Shown here: one piece after another, positions 50,949 to 59,864 of the stretch
Layout: every line of letters starts with the position of its first letter
How positions within the stretch are numbered: position 1 is the first letter of the stretch
DNA from: Burkholderia sp. 9120
Lineage (GTDB): Bacteria > Pseudomonadota > Gammaproteobacteria > Burkholderiales > Burkholderiaceae
Reading direction: 5' to 3'
Assembly: GCF_000745015.1 (NCBI RefSeq)
Contig: NZ_JQNA01000002.1
Coordinates: 3,348,001 to 3,412,000, forward strand
DNA length: 64,000 nucleotides
Program-made: the position numbers and the translations under genes
Notes under the pieces: generated by a model
The model's database searches: none
Told to the model about the DNA's origin: nothing
Seen by the model: only the letters and a program-made list of their open reading frames with translations

Positions 50949-51752
50949 TCAACGCGCGCCGGAGCCGAAAACGGGGGGACGTCGGTCGAAAAACGCGTCG
51001 ATGCCTTCGCGGAAATCGTCGCTGGCCGCGCAGTGCAGGAAGCTGCGTTGCTCCGCGTAAAGATGGTCGGCGAAGCTGCGCTGTGGCGCGTGGAGCAGCA
51101 GCTCTTTGGTTTGCGCGAACGCATCCGGGGCAAGCGCGCCCATGCGATCGAGCAGCGAACGCGTCTGTTCGGCGAGCTGATCGTCGGGCACGACCCAGTT
51201 GACGAGGCCGGCGCGCAACGCTTCGTCGGCGCTATGACGTTCGTCGAGATACAGCCATTGCGCGGCTTGCCGTACGCCGAGCGCGCGCGGCAGCGTATAA
51301 GTCGCGCCGCCGTCGGGCGAGGTGCCGATACGGCCGTACGCCGAGGTGAACGTGGCGCGCTGCGCCGCAATCGCGAGATCGCAAGCCGCGACGAGGCTTA
51401 GACCGAAGCCCGCGACCGCGCCGTTGACACTCGCGATCACCGGTTTGCGCGAAGCGGCGATGGCCTCGACCGCGCTCTGCGCGAGCCGCACGAGTGTGCC
51501 GATCGCACGGTCGCGAATCGCCGGCTTCTCGTCGAGCGCGGTGCGCATGCTGTGCAGGTCGCCGCCCGCCATGAACGCGTGGCCGGCGCCGGTCAGCACG
51601 ATCGCGCGGATGTCGTCGTGATGCGCGAGCCGCGCGAGCTTGGCGTTCAGTTCGATCGCCATCGCTTCGTTGAGGGCGTTCAACGCGTCGGGGCGGTCGA
51701 ACGTGAGCGTCGCAATGCCGTCTTCGGCCGCGAGGCGGATCAATGCAGTCAT
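50949..51752 (-). CDS. Enoyl-CoA hydratase/isomerase family protein
   Basis: This 267-residue crotonase-fold enzyme has the oxyanion-hole segments AGHAFMAGGDL (about residue 60) and VNGAVAGFGLSLVAACDLAI (about 105). The catalytic acidic pair is not plainly conserved: SAYGRIGTSPDGGATYTLP has Asp-Gly-Gly where hydratases often have Glu or Asp. It probably acts on an acyl-CoA formed during ring or side-chain breakdown. It lies 11 bases from the esterase gene and 52 from the RibB-like gene in the leftward operon. Confidence 0.9.
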   Translation of the reverse strand: MTALIRLAAEDGIATLTFDRPDALNALNEAMAIELNAKLARLAHHDDIRAIVLTGAGHAFMAGGDLHSMRTALDEKPAIRDRAIGTLVRLAQSAVEAIAASRKPVIASVNGAVAGFGLSLVAACDLAIAAQRATFTSAYGRIGTSPDGGATYTLPRALGVRQAAQWLYLDERHSADEALRAGLVNWVVPDDQLAEQTRSLLDRMGALAPDAFAQTKELLLHAPQRSFADHLYAEQRSFLHCAASDDFREGIDAFFDRRPPVFGSGAR

Positions 51753-51763
51753 GTCGTGTCGGG

Positions 51764-52744
51764 TTAGCGGAGTCGGAAAGGCTCGACGTGCAGCGCGTGG
51801 CGCAACGCGTGCGCTGCCGTCGTGAGCGCGTGGTCGGCGGCGTCGAGCACGCCGAGCAGGCTCGCGAAACCATGAATCTGGCCGGGCCAGCGCACGTGCG
51901 TGGTCAGCACGCCGGCTTGCGCGAGGCGTGCCGCGTAGTGCTCGGCCTCGTCGTGCAACGGGTCGTATTCGGCGCTGATGACGGTGGCGCTCGCCACGCC
52001 GCTCAGATCGTCGGCGGCGAGCGGACTGGCGAGAGGATCGGCGCGCTGGGCGTGGTCGGCGGCAGGGCCGAAATACTGGTCCTTGAACCAGCGCATCTGG
52101 TCCGCGCTCAGAAAGTAGCCGTCACCCTTCGATTCGTATGACGGATGTTCGGTTGCGCAATCAACGACCGGGTAGAGCAGCAGTTGGTGCGCAATCACCA
52201 CACCGCCAGCCACGCCGCTATGACGCAACTGTTGCGCGGCCACTGCGGCAAGATTGCCGCCGGCGCTGTCGCCGGCAACGGCCAACGCGCCGGGTCGCAC
52301 GCGCAGGTCGGCCGAATGGGCGGCGGCCCAGCGCACGGCGTCGAGCGCATCGTGCACGGCGGCGGGGAAAGGCGCTTCGGGCGCGAGCCGATAATCGACC
52401 GATAGCACGACCGTTTGCGCCCGCTGCGCCAGACAGCGGCAGATATTCGCGTGCGTATCGAGCCCGCACGACACGAAGCCGCCGCCGTGGAAAAACACCG
52501 TGAGCGGCAGCAGCGCGTTGCTGTCGCCGTTATCGACCACCGGGCGATAAACGCGCGCGGCAATCGATCCGTTCGCGGTGGGAATCAGCAGGTCCTCTTC
52601 CGCGGCGATCGGATCGCCTGGCGCAAAGCCACCGCCCGCGGCGAGGATCGCGCGATAAGCCGGCGCCGTGAGTTGCGTGAAATCGAGCGCGGGCATGCCG
52701 GCGAACGCGGCGAGCAGGGCTTGCGCCTGGGGATCGAGCGCCAT
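51764..52744 (-). CDS. Alpha/beta hydrolase (hormone-sensitive lipase-like esterase)
   Basis: The ATG at 52744 has AAGGAG seven bases upstream and gives 326 residues. FFHGGGFV, the HSL-type oxyanion motif, is near residue 95. The nucleophile is in GDSAGGN (about 165). The acid and His are in SAEYDPLHDEAE and the C-terminal HGFASLLG. It is the first gene of the leftward operon and should cleave an ester substrate, such as a steroid or terpenoid ester or a lactone, that feeds the pathway. The control site lies 136 bases upstream. Confidence 0.9.
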   Translation of the reverse strand: MALDPQAQALLAAFAGMPALDFTQLTAPAYRAILAAGGGFAPGDPIAAEEDLLIPTANGSIAARVYRPVVDNGDSNALLPLTVFFHGGGFVSCGLDTHANICRCLAQRAQTVVLSVDYRLAPEAPFPAAVHDALDAVRWAAAHSADLRVRPGALAVAGDSAGGNLAAVAAQQLRHSGVAGGVVIAHQLLLYPVVDCATEHPSYESKGDGYFLSADQMRWFKDQYFGPAADHAQRADPLASPLAADDLSGVASATVISAEYDPLHDEAEHYAARLAQAGVLTTHVRWPGQIHGFASLLGVLDAADHALTTAAHALRHALHVEPFRLR

Positions 52745-52880
52745 CGGGTCTCCTTGGAATGGTGCGGCAGCGGCTATAGCCGGTATTTGAAAACGCTCGT
52801 ACGCCCCGCAAAACGCGGGCGACGGCGCATCGGGACACGGCACTGAATGCATTGAAGCGCGGCGCTCTGGCCGGGGCATC

Positions 52881-52892
52881 GTCCGATTGGAC
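52881..52892. promoter_or_regulatory. Shared operator, copy 1 (GTCCGATTGGAC)
   Basis: GTCC-GATT-GGAC is a 4-bp dyad around a 4-base centre; counting the flanking bases, TC at the left and GA at the right extend the arms to six. It lies in the 272-base gap between the leftward esterase operon and the LuxR-type gene. The same 12 bases recur in opposite orientation at 54790-54801. It is the best candidate site for the LuxR-type protein encoded alongside. Confidence 0.65.
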
Positions 52893-53016
52893 GAGAGTTC
52901 GTTCGCACGCTCTGCGAAACTTTCCCCGGCTAAGTACTTCCACCGATGCCAGCGGACGGAGCGGCCCGTAAGCTTGGCGTCGCGATGCTAAATCGCATGG
53001 AGGACGGAGCGTGTTG

Positions 53017-54198
53017 ATGGAGACAAAATGGGCCCCTGAAGAGGGCCAGGCCGCGAGTGAATTGCCGGACATGAACGTCGCGCAATTCAGCGAGCTTGCC
53101 GCGCGTATTTATCAGGGCCCGCTGGAAAGCACCCCCTGGGCCAGCGCACTTGAACTGATTCGTACCTCGCTCGGCGCGAGCTACGTGACGCTGATTCTGC
53201 GTTCGCCTTCGAGCGACCGGCGCGGGCTGATGGTGCATGCGTCGGAAATGGGCACGGGCGTGCCGGGCGAAGCGTCGTACAACAACTACTACTATTCGCT
53301 CGATCCGTTCGTCGGTTTGCCCGCGGATCGCGTGGTGACCGTCGACGAAGTATTCGGCGACACCGGCTGGCTCACCAGCGAGTTGTACAAGCAGTTCCTG
53401 AAGCCCGCCGATATCCGCTACATCATGGGTGCGGATCTGCGGACGGAGTCGGGCGTCGAGTGCCGTTTCCGCGTGTGCCGCAAGCACAGCGCGACGCATT
53501 TTTCCGCGCGCGACAAGGCGTTTTGCGCGTTGCTGCTGCCGCATTTGCGGCGCGCGGTCGAATTGCATTCGCGGCTCGATATCGTCGAATCGGAGCGCAC
53601 GCTGTACGCGAGCGCGATTGACCGGATGCTGGTGGGCACGGTCACGCTCGACGAGAGCGGCGCGATCATGCGCACCAATAGCGTGGCCGACGAAATCCTC
53701 GCGCAAGGCAATGGGCTGCGGATTACGCACGGCAATGTCGAGGCGACGGACGCGCAGGAGAACCGCAATCTGCAACGCCTCGTGCGTCATGCGCTGATGG
53801 GACACTTCGGCACCGCTGCGCCGATCGTGGAAGCCATGCCGATCACGCGCGGTTGCGACAAGCCGAAACTCGGCGTGCTGGTGCGCACGATTCCGCTGTC
53901 GGACTGGTCCGAGGACAACAAGCGGCGGCCGGCGACCGTGCTGTTCTTGCGCGACCCCGATCGCAAGTCGCAAGGCTCGCAGGAGATCGTGCGCAAGCTG
54001 TTCGATCTCACGCCGGCGGAGACGTCGCTGGCGTTGCTGCTGACCAATGGTTTGACGCTTGAAGAGGCCGCTGACGAGTTGGGGATCAGCAAGAACACCG
54101 CACGGGCTCATTTGCGGGCGATCTTTTCGAAGACCGGCGTGACGCGTCAGGCGACGCTCGTGCGGATTCTGCTGGGTAGCGTGGTGCCGCTCGGTTAA
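53017..54198 (+). CDS. LuxR-type (TeiR-like) transcriptional regulator
   Basis: The ATG at 53017 gives 393 residues; a GTG at 53011 would add two. About 1-180 is an uncharacterised sensor-like domain. A PAS-like middle is followed by the HTH of LuxR type at the C terminus (LTPAETSLALLLTNGLTLEE, ELGISKNTARAHLRAIFSKT). It lacks an autoinducer domain. Its layout resembles TeiR, the LuxR-type activator of testosterone degradation in Comamonas, and it sits beside steroid-type genes. The copies of the 12-bp repeat on both sides suit it as regulator of both operons. Confidence 0.88.
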   Translation: METKWAPEEGQAASELPDMNVAQFSELAARIYQGPLESTPWASALELIRTSLGASYVTLILRSPSSDRRGLMVHASEMGTGVPGEASYNNYYYSLDPFVGLPADRVVTVDEVFGDTGWLTSELYKQFLKPADIRYIMGADLRTESGVECRFRVCRKHSATHFSARDKAFCALLLPHLRRAVELHSRLDIVESERTLYASAIDRMLVGTVTLDESGAIMRTNSVADEILAQGNGLRITHGNVEATDAQENRNLQRLVRHALMGHFGTAAPIVEAMPITRGCDKPKLGVLVRTIPLSDWSEDNKRRPATVLFLRDPDRKSQGSQEIVRKLFDLTPAETSLALLLTNGLTLEEAADELGISKNTARAHLRAIFSKTGVTRQATLVRILLGSVVPLG

Positions 54199-54306
54199 GG
54201 AAGCACGAGACACACGAGACACAAGAGAAACACAAGTTGCTTGCGGCTCGCAGTGCCTGTTTCGGCAACGCACTGCGGGCGTTTCGACTGAACTTCAATT
54301 CTTCAA

Positions 54307-54343
54307 TTAACTGACGCGCGCGTATCCGGCGCGCGTCAGTTAA
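54307..54343. terminator. Bidirectional terminator, 15-bp perfect stem
   Basis: TTAACTGACGCGCGC (54307-54321), loop GTATCCG, GCGCGCGTCAGTTAA (54329-54343). It lies between the convergent LuxR-type and VOC genes. TTAA ends on both arms serve as U-rich flanks in either direction. Confidence 0.82.
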
Positions 54344-54346
54344 ACC

Positions 54347-54697
54347 TCAACCCACGCGCTTCTGCGACAGCACCAGCAGCGCACCGTTTTTATCTTCCAG
54401 CACCGCGCGCAATTCATGCGGACCTTGCTGCACCGGCACCCGCACTGAAGCGCCAGCCGCCACGACGCGCGCCATTGCCGCATACAGGTCGTCGTTTTCT
54501 TCCACGCGAAACACCAGCGCCGGGCGCTCGACGATCCGTTCCTCGCCCGCGACCAGGGCAATCGTCAGCCCCACGCCATCGAGCGCGCAATAGCGCTCTC
54601 CGTCACGGAATTTCACCGCCAGTCCCAGCCCGTCGACAAACAGCGGCAGTGCCGCGTCGATCGAGTCGACCGGGTACAGCATTATCGAAGCCTTCAT
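54347..54697 (-). CDS. VOC-family (glyoxalase-fold) protein
   Basis: This is a 116-residue single-domain protein of the vicinal-oxygen-chelate fold. It starts MKASIMLYPVDSIDAALPLF and ends LEDKNGALLVLSQ. Two beta-alpha-beta units are visible. Metal ligands are not obvious; the usual first-strand His and the middle Glu/His are unclear. It may be a binding protein or a minor catalytic accessory to the catabolic cluster. A copy of the shared 12-bp repeat is 93 bases upstream of its start, on the side of the LLM gene, so it may belong to the same regulon. Confidence 0.78.
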   Translation of the reverse strand: MKASIMLYPVDSIDAALPLFVDGLGLAVKFRDGERYCALDGVGLTIALVAGEERIVERPALVFRVEENDDLYAAMARVVAAGASVRVPVQQGPHELRAVLEDKNGALLVLSQKRVG

Positions 54698-54789
54698 TGC
54701 ATGGCACTCCCATCGTTGAGCGTTGTCGTTCGCGTTGTTTTTGATTGACCGCGCTTCGATCGTAGCGCCGCGCGCACGCGTCGCACGAG

Positions 54790-54801
54790 GTCCAATCGGA
54801 C
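54790..54801. promoter_or_regulatory. Shared operator, copy 2 (GTCCAATCGGAC)
   Basis: GTCCAATCGGAC is the exact reverse complement of GTCCGATTGGAC at 52881-52892, including the non-symmetric four central bases. It lies in the 325-base region between the leftward VOC gene and the rightward catabolic operon, 221 bases before the luciferase-like start. A 12-bp identity in two control regions of one locus is very unlikely by chance. Confidence 0.68.
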
Positions 54802-55022
54802 TAGCCGCCACGCAAAAAACGGCCTTAAAACAGGCCTGAAAACGCTGCCGATAAAAACTTCCCCGCCAAACCCCCGCCGTTAATCCAAACAGACGATGCC
54901 GGCAAGCACGCGCGATCTGAAACTGCGTTTCGTGGACCGTCACGATTCCGACCAGGTTCAGCGCCGGATCGCGGGCGGACCGCCCGATTCAGCACAGTCC
55001 AAAATTCATGGAGACGCACGCA

Positions 55023-56186
55023 ATGAAGTTTTCTCTGATTTACGAAGCCCAGACCACGGACGCTTCGCGGGAAGGCGATCACCGGGTATTCAAGGAGACC
55101 GTCGAGCAGGCCCTGCTTGCCGAGCAGATGGGTTTCGACACCGTCTGGTGCGTCGAACACACGTCGCTGACGAATTACGCGCACATGAGCGCGCCGGAAA
55201 CCTTCCTCGCCTATCTGGCCGGCCGCACCACTCGCATTGGCCTCGGCCACGGCGTGATCTGCCTGCCGCCCGCAATGAACCATCCGATCAAGGTCGCGGA
55301 GCGCGTCGCGATGCTCGACATTCTATCGGGCGGCCGCGTGCATTTCGGCGTCGGCAAGGGCGGCAGCCAGCAGGAGGCCGGCGCGTTCGGCTACGACCTC
55401 GCCGAACTGCAGCCGATGATCGACGAATCGATGTACCTCGTGCCGAAGATGTTCGTGCAGGACGAGATCGAGCACGACGGCAAATACATCAAGATCCCCA
55501 AACGGCCGATTCACCCGAAGCCGTTCCAGGACCCGCATCCGCCGATGTACATGGCGTGCACCAACAACGACGGCCTGTTGCGCGCCGGACAACGCGGCCT
55601 CGGCGCGCTGGTGCTCGGCTTCGGCGGCCCCGATGAAGTGGCGAAGAAAAACGCGCTGTATCGCGAAGCGTGGGCCACCCGCAAGCCGGAAGACCAGGTC
55701 GGCTTCCGTCCGACCCAGCATCTGGCCGCGCTGTGCCCGGCGGTGGTGATGAACGACGGCCAGCAGGCTCGCAAGATCGGCATTCGCGGACAACGCTATT
55801 TCATGGAATCGCTCGCGTACTGGTACACGGGCGGCGAGCGTCCCGATCCGTCGAGCTGGGGCGACGACCTCGTGAAGGGCAACACCGGCGAAATGGTGAT
55901 CCGCTCGCGCTTCGCGTCGGAAGAAGTGGTGGTGGACTTCAGCGACCCGGCGCTCTCGATGATGAACCCGAATCACGCGTACGGCACGGTCGACGATTGC
56001 ATCGGCTACGTGGGCCGTCTGATGGAAGCGGGTGTGGACGAAGTGCTGTTCCTGTGCCAGATGGGCACCGTGTCGCAGGAAGCGCAGCTCGAAACGATCC
56101 GCAATATCGGCGAGCACGTGATCCCTTACTTCAATCGCGTCAAAGCGGAGAAGCAGGCTCAAACGCAGGCTCAAGCCGTCGCCTGA
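55023..56186 (+). CDS. Luciferase-like (LLM-class) flavin monooxygenase
   Basis: This 387-residue enzyme of the bacterial luciferase family oxygenates a substrate with reduced FMN and O2. VEQALLAEQMGFDTVWCVEH and LSGGRVHFGVGKGGSQQEA are family segments. It starts MKFSLIYEAQTTDA. It opens the rightward catabolic operon. It may carry out a Baeyer-Villiger-type or other ring oxidation; the reduced flavin could come from the flavin reductase encoded downstream. A shared operator lies upstream. Confidence 0.9.
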   Translation: MKFSLIYEAQTTDASREGDHRVFKETVEQALLAEQMGFDTVWCVEHTSLTNYAHMSAPETFLAYLAGRTTRIGLGHGVICLPPAMNHPIKVAERVAMLDILSGGRVHFGVGKGGSQQEAGAFGYDLAELQPMIDESMYLVPKMFVQDEIEHDGKYIKIPKRPIHPKPFQDPHPPMYMACTNNDGLLRAGQRGLGALVLGFGGPDEVAKKNALYREAWATRKPEDQVGFRPTQHLAALCPAVVMNDGQQARKIGIRGQRYFMESLAYWYTGGERPDPSSWGDDLVKGNTGEMVIRSRFASEEVVVDFSDPALSMMNPNHAYGTVDDCIGYVGRLMEAGVDEVLFLCQMGTVSQEAQLETIRNIGEHVIPYFNRVKAEKQAQTQAQAVA

Positions 56187-56354
56187 CGCAACGGGAGCGT
56201 GAACCGGCCGCGCGCGGGCCGCTAGTCTCTTCAGACGATGCGACGCGCCGGCCGGCCCTCGAAGATGACCCTGACAGAACAAGCGCGAACTCAGTCGCGC
56301 GTGAGACTGGAGTCAGCGCCAACGCGCCGGCTCCGGTCGATATAGGAGACAGCC

Positions 56355-57548
56355 GTGCATCGAGACAACGATTCGAATACGCTTGCAGCCGAACTGATTG
56401 CCCGCGCCGAAGCCCTCGCGCCGATGCTGGCCGGGCGCGCCGCGCAGGCCGAGGCAAACGGGCGCATTCCCGCCGACACCGTGGCCGATTTTCAGGCGGC
56501 CGGTTTGTTCAAGGTATTGCAGCCCAAACGCTATGGCGGCTACGAACTCGATCCGCAAACCTTCTTCGAGATTCAGATGGCGGTGGCGCGCGGCTGCATG
56601 TCGAGCGCGTGGGTGTACGGCGTGGTCGGCGTGCATAACTGGCAGCTCGCGCTGTTCGACGAACGCGCGCAGCAGGACGTGTGGGGCCAGGACCCGAGCA
56701 CGCTGATCGCCTCGACCTATATGCCGGTGGGACGCGTCACGCCGGTTGAAGGCGGCTTCCGCCTGTCGGGTCACTGGAAATTTTCCAGCGGCAGCGAACT
56801 GTGCGACTGGGTGTTTCTCGGCGCATTGGTGCCGCCCGCGAAAGACGGCGAACCGCCCGAATACCGCACGTTTTTGCTGCCGAAAAGCGATTACACGATT
56901 CAGCAGGACTGGGACGTGCTCGGCTTGCGCGCGACCGGCAGCCACGACATTCTCGTCGACGACGCGTTCGTGCCGGACTACCGCACGCACAAAGCGATAG
57001 ACGGCATGATGGGCACGAGCCCCGGTCTCGCGGTGAACGACGCGGCGCTGTTTCATCTGCCGTTCGCACAGATTTTCGTGCGGGCGGTTTGCACGGCGTG
57101 TATTGGCGCATTGCAGGGCGCGCTCGACGATTTCACCGGCTACGCCGCCACGCGCGTGAGCGCCAACAGCGGCGCGAAAACGACCGACGACACCGGCGCG
57201 CAAACCGCGTGCGCCAACGCGTCGGTCGCGATCGACGAAATGAAGGTGCTGCTCAAGCGCAATTTCGCCGAGCTGATGGCGGCGGCCAACGGCGGCCCCG
57301 AGGTATCGATCGAACGTCGCGTGCTGTTCCGCTATCAATCCGCGCAAGTGGCCGAACGCTGCGCGCAGGCGGCCAATGCGCTGCTGCGTTACGCGGGCGG
57401 CAACGGCATCTATCACCGCAATCCGCTGGTGCGGCGCTTCCTCGATCTGCATGCGGCGCGCGCGCACTACGCGAACAACGTCGACCGGTTTGGACAGAAC
57501 CTCGGCGCGGTGATGCTGGGACGCCCGAACACCGACTTCTTCGTCTGA
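56355..57548 (+). CDS. HsaA-like flavin-dependent oxygenase (acyl-CoA dehydrogenase fold)
   Basis: This 397-residue enzyme has the acyl-CoA dehydrogenase fold but aligns best with HsaA, the oxygenase part of the two-component steroid 3-HSA monooxygenase. VVGVHNWQLALFDERAQQDV and LRATGSHDILVDDAFVP match that group. It uses reduced FMN to hydroxylate a phenol or similar ring. A flavin reductase (59329) is encoded two genes later as the probable partner. Substrate proof is lacking; related oxygenases act on p-hydroxyphenylacetate or indole derivatives. The gene start follows a 168-base gap. Confidence 0.88.
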   Translation: MHRDNDSNTLAAELIARAEALAPMLAGRAAQAEANGRIPADTVADFQAAGLFKVLQPKRYGGYELDPQTFFEIQMAVARGCMSSAWVYGVVGVHNWQLALFDERAQQDVWGQDPSTLIASTYMPVGRVTPVEGGFRLSGHWKFSSGSELCDWVFLGALVPPAKDGEPPEYRTFLLPKSDYTIQQDWDVLGLRATGSHDILVDDAFVPDYRTHKAIDGMMGTSPGLAVNDAALFHLPFAQIFVRAVCTACIGALQGALDDFTGYAATRVSANSGAKTTDDTGAQTACANASVAIDEMKVLLKRNFAELMAAANGGPEVSIERRVLFRYQSAQVAERCAQAANALLRYAGGNGIYHRNPLVRRFLDLHAARAHYANNVDRFGQNLGAVMLGRPNTDFFV

Positions 57549-57559
57549 CGGGCGCCGCC

Positions 57560-59332
57560 ATGAGCGAACAGCAAACGCAGACGCAGGTGTTCGATGTCGT
57601 GGTGGTCGGTTCCGGCGCGGGCGGCATGCTGGCCGCCTGCCGCGCGGCCGACCGCGGCCTCTCGGCGGTGGTGCTCGAAAAGAGCGACGTGTACGGCGGC
57701 ACGACGGCGGTGTCGGGCGGCGGTATCTGGATTCCGTGCAATCACCATATCGCCGAACTCGGCGCGACCGATACGCGCGCGGCGGCGCGTACCTATCTCG
57801 ATGCCTGCACGCAAGGCGTGACAGCCAGCGACAAGCTCGACGCGTATCTCGACCTCGCGCCGGAGATGCTGCGCTATGTCGAAGCGAATACGCCGGTGCG
57901 CTACGAATCGCTGCCGAAGTATGCCGACTACTTCCAGCATCTGCCGGGCTCGATGCCGGGTTATCGCGCGCTCGATCCGTTGCCGGTCGACGGCGCGTCG
58001 CTCGGCGCCGAATTCGCGCGGCTGCGGCTGCCTTCGCCGGGCACGCTGATCGGCGGACGCGTGGCGGTGACGTCGAAAGAAGCGCATGTGCTGCTGTCGA
58101 AGGCACCCGGTTATATCGGCCTCGCGTTGAAGCAGTTCGGCCGCTACTGGTTCGATATCGGTTCGCGGATGCGCTCGCGCCGCGATCGTCGCCTGACGCT
58201 GGGGAATGCACTGGCCGGCGGCTTGCGCCGTGCGTTGCTCGACCGCAAGGTGCCGCTGTGGCTGAACGCGCCGATGCGTGAGCTGCTCGAAGCGGACGGG
58301 CGCGTAACGGGCGTCGTGGTCGAACGCGACGGCCAGGCCGTGCGTGTGCTGGCCAGACGCGGCGTGATTCTCGCGGCAGGCGGCTTCGAACGGAATCAGG
58401 CCATGCGCGAACGCTATCTGCCGCATCCGACGCAAGCGGATTGGAGTGCCACGCCGCCCAACAATACTGGCGACGCCATCGCGGCAGGCCTTCAACTCGG
58501 CGCACACATCGCGCTGATGGAGCATGTGTGGGGCGCACCGACCGTGCATGTCGATCGCGAGGAAAAGCAGCGCGCGCTGTTCGTGGAGCGTAATTTGCCC
58601 GGCTGCGTGATCGTCAACGGACTCGGCAAGCGCTTCGTCAACGAAGCGGCGCCCTATTCGGAGTTCGTTCCCGCGATGTATCGCGACCATGCGCAAACGG
58701 GCGCGTGCGTGCCCGCGTGGATGGTGTTCGACGCGCGCTTTCGCCGCAACTATCCGTGCGGGCCGATCATGCCGGGTTCGATGATGCCCGACGCGCGGAT
58801 TCCCGCGGCGTTTCGCTCGCTGCTGTACAAGGCCGACTCATTGGACGCATTGGCCGCGCTGATCGGCGTGGACGCCGCGGGCTTGCGCGACACCGTGGCG
58901 AAAATGAATCGCTACGCCGCCAGCGGCGTGGATGAAGAGTTCGCCAAAGGCGGCAACGCATTCGACACCTACTACGGCGACCCGAGCGTCAAACCGAACC
59001 CCTGTCTCGCGCCGCTCGACACCGGCCCGTTCTACGCGGTGCGCGTCGACGCGGGCGACATCGGCACGAAAGGCGGGCTCATCACCGACGCGTTCGCCCG
59101 CGTGCTGCGCGAGGATGCGTCGCCGATTGCCGGTCTCTACGCGATCGGCAACACCAGCGCGTCGATGATGGGCGCGAGCTATCCGGGCGCGGGCTCGACG
59201 CTCGGCCCGGCGATGACCTTCGGCTACATCGCCGCCAATCATCTCGCCGACGGTAAAGCCGAAGCGAATACCGAAACGAGCGCCGAACCGAATACCGAAG
59301 CCAACAGCGAACTCCGCGGAGTCACACCATGA
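57560..59332 (+). CDS. 3-Ketosteroid delta-1-dehydrogenase-like flavoprotein
   Basis: The ATG at 57560, 11 bases after the oxygenase gene, gives 590 residues. The FAD-binding motif is VVVGSGAGGMLAACRAADRG. GGTTAVSGGGIWIPCNHH, characteristic of ketosteroid delta-1-dehydrogenases, is near residue 45. GSTLGPAMTFGYIAANH, the matching C-terminal FAD segment, is near residue 545. It should introduce a double bond next to a ring ketone. The last 25 residues are a hydrophilic repeat-like tail (EANTETSAEPNTEANSE). The gene overlaps the flavin reductase gene by four bases. Confidence 0.88.
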   Translation: MSEQQTQTQVFDVVVVGSGAGGMLAACRAADRGLSAVVLEKSDVYGGTTAVSGGGIWIPCNHHIAELGATDTRAAARTYLDACTQGVTASDKLDAYLDLAPEMLRYVEANTPVRYESLPKYADYFQHLPGSMPGYRALDPLPVDGASLGAEFARLRLPSPGTLIGGRVAVTSKEAHVLLSKAPGYIGLALKQFGRYWFDIGSRMRSRRDRRLTLGNALAGGLRRALLDRKVPLWLNAPMRELLEADGRVTGVVVERDGQAVRVLARRGVILAAGGFERNQAMRERYLPHPTQADWSATPPNNTGDAIAAGLQLGAHIALMEHVWGAPTVHVDREEKQRALFVERNLPGCVIVNGLGKRFVNEAAPYSEFVPAMYRDHAQTGACVPAWMVFDARFRRNYPCGPIMPGSMMPDARIPAAFRSLLYKADSLDALAALIGVDAAGLRDTVAKMNRYAASGVDEEFAKGGNAFDTYYGDPSVKPNPCLAPLDTGPFYAVRVDAGDIGTKGGLITDAFARVLREDASPIAGLYAIGNTSASMMGASYPGAGSTLGPAMTFGYIAANHLADGKAEANTETSAEPNTEANSELRGVTP

Positions 59333-59847
59333 CCGAACTCAATGCCCATCCGCTGCGCGCCGACATGCTGCTCGCCATGCGCCGTCTCGCGCGCTCGGTG
59401 GCCGTGATCAGTTGCAGCGACGGCGAGCGCCGCTATTCGATGTCGGCCACCGCGGTCGATTCGCTGTCCACGGAGCCGCCTTCGCTGCTGATCTGCATCA
59501 ACCGCAATTCGTCGATCTTTCCGCCGCTCGATCAGGGCGCGGCGTTTTGCGTGAACGTGCTGTCGGCGCAGCATCAGCACATCGCGATCGATTGCAGCGG
59601 CCGCCTGAAAGGCGAGGAGCGTTTCAGCACCGGCGACTGGCAACGCTCGGCGAACGGCGTGCCGTTTCTGCTCGACGCGCAGGCTAGTCTGATCTGCACG
59701 CAGGACGGCCGGTTCGACTACGGCACGCATGCGATTTTTATCGGCCGCGTGGAGCAGGTGCTGATCAGCGGCGAGGTCGATCCGCTGGTGTATGTGGACG
59801 GCGTCTATACGACGGCCACGACGCTCGTGCGTTGCGCGACGGCTTGA
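59329..59847 (+). CDS. Flavin reductase (HsaB-like)
   Basis: This 172-residue FMN-binding split-barrel reductase has SVAVISCSDGERRYSMSATA, the family start, and DYGTHAIFIGRVEQV near the end (GxH-type site). It reduces FMN with NADH for a partner monooxygenase, probably the HsaA-like oxygenase and perhaps the luciferase-like enzyme. The start is inside the stop of the dehydrogenase gene (ATGA). Length matches HsaB-type proteins. Confidence 0.92.
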   Translation: MTELNAHPLRADMLLAMRRLARSVAVISCSDGERRYSMSATAVDSLSTEPPSLLICINRNSSIFPPLDQGAAFCVNVLSAQHQHIAIDCSGRLKGEERFSTGDWQRSANGVPFLLDAQASLICTQDGRFDYGTHAIFIGRVEQVLISGEVDPLVYVDGVYTTATTLVRCATA

Positions 59848-59864
59848 ACGAGGCACACCGCGCC

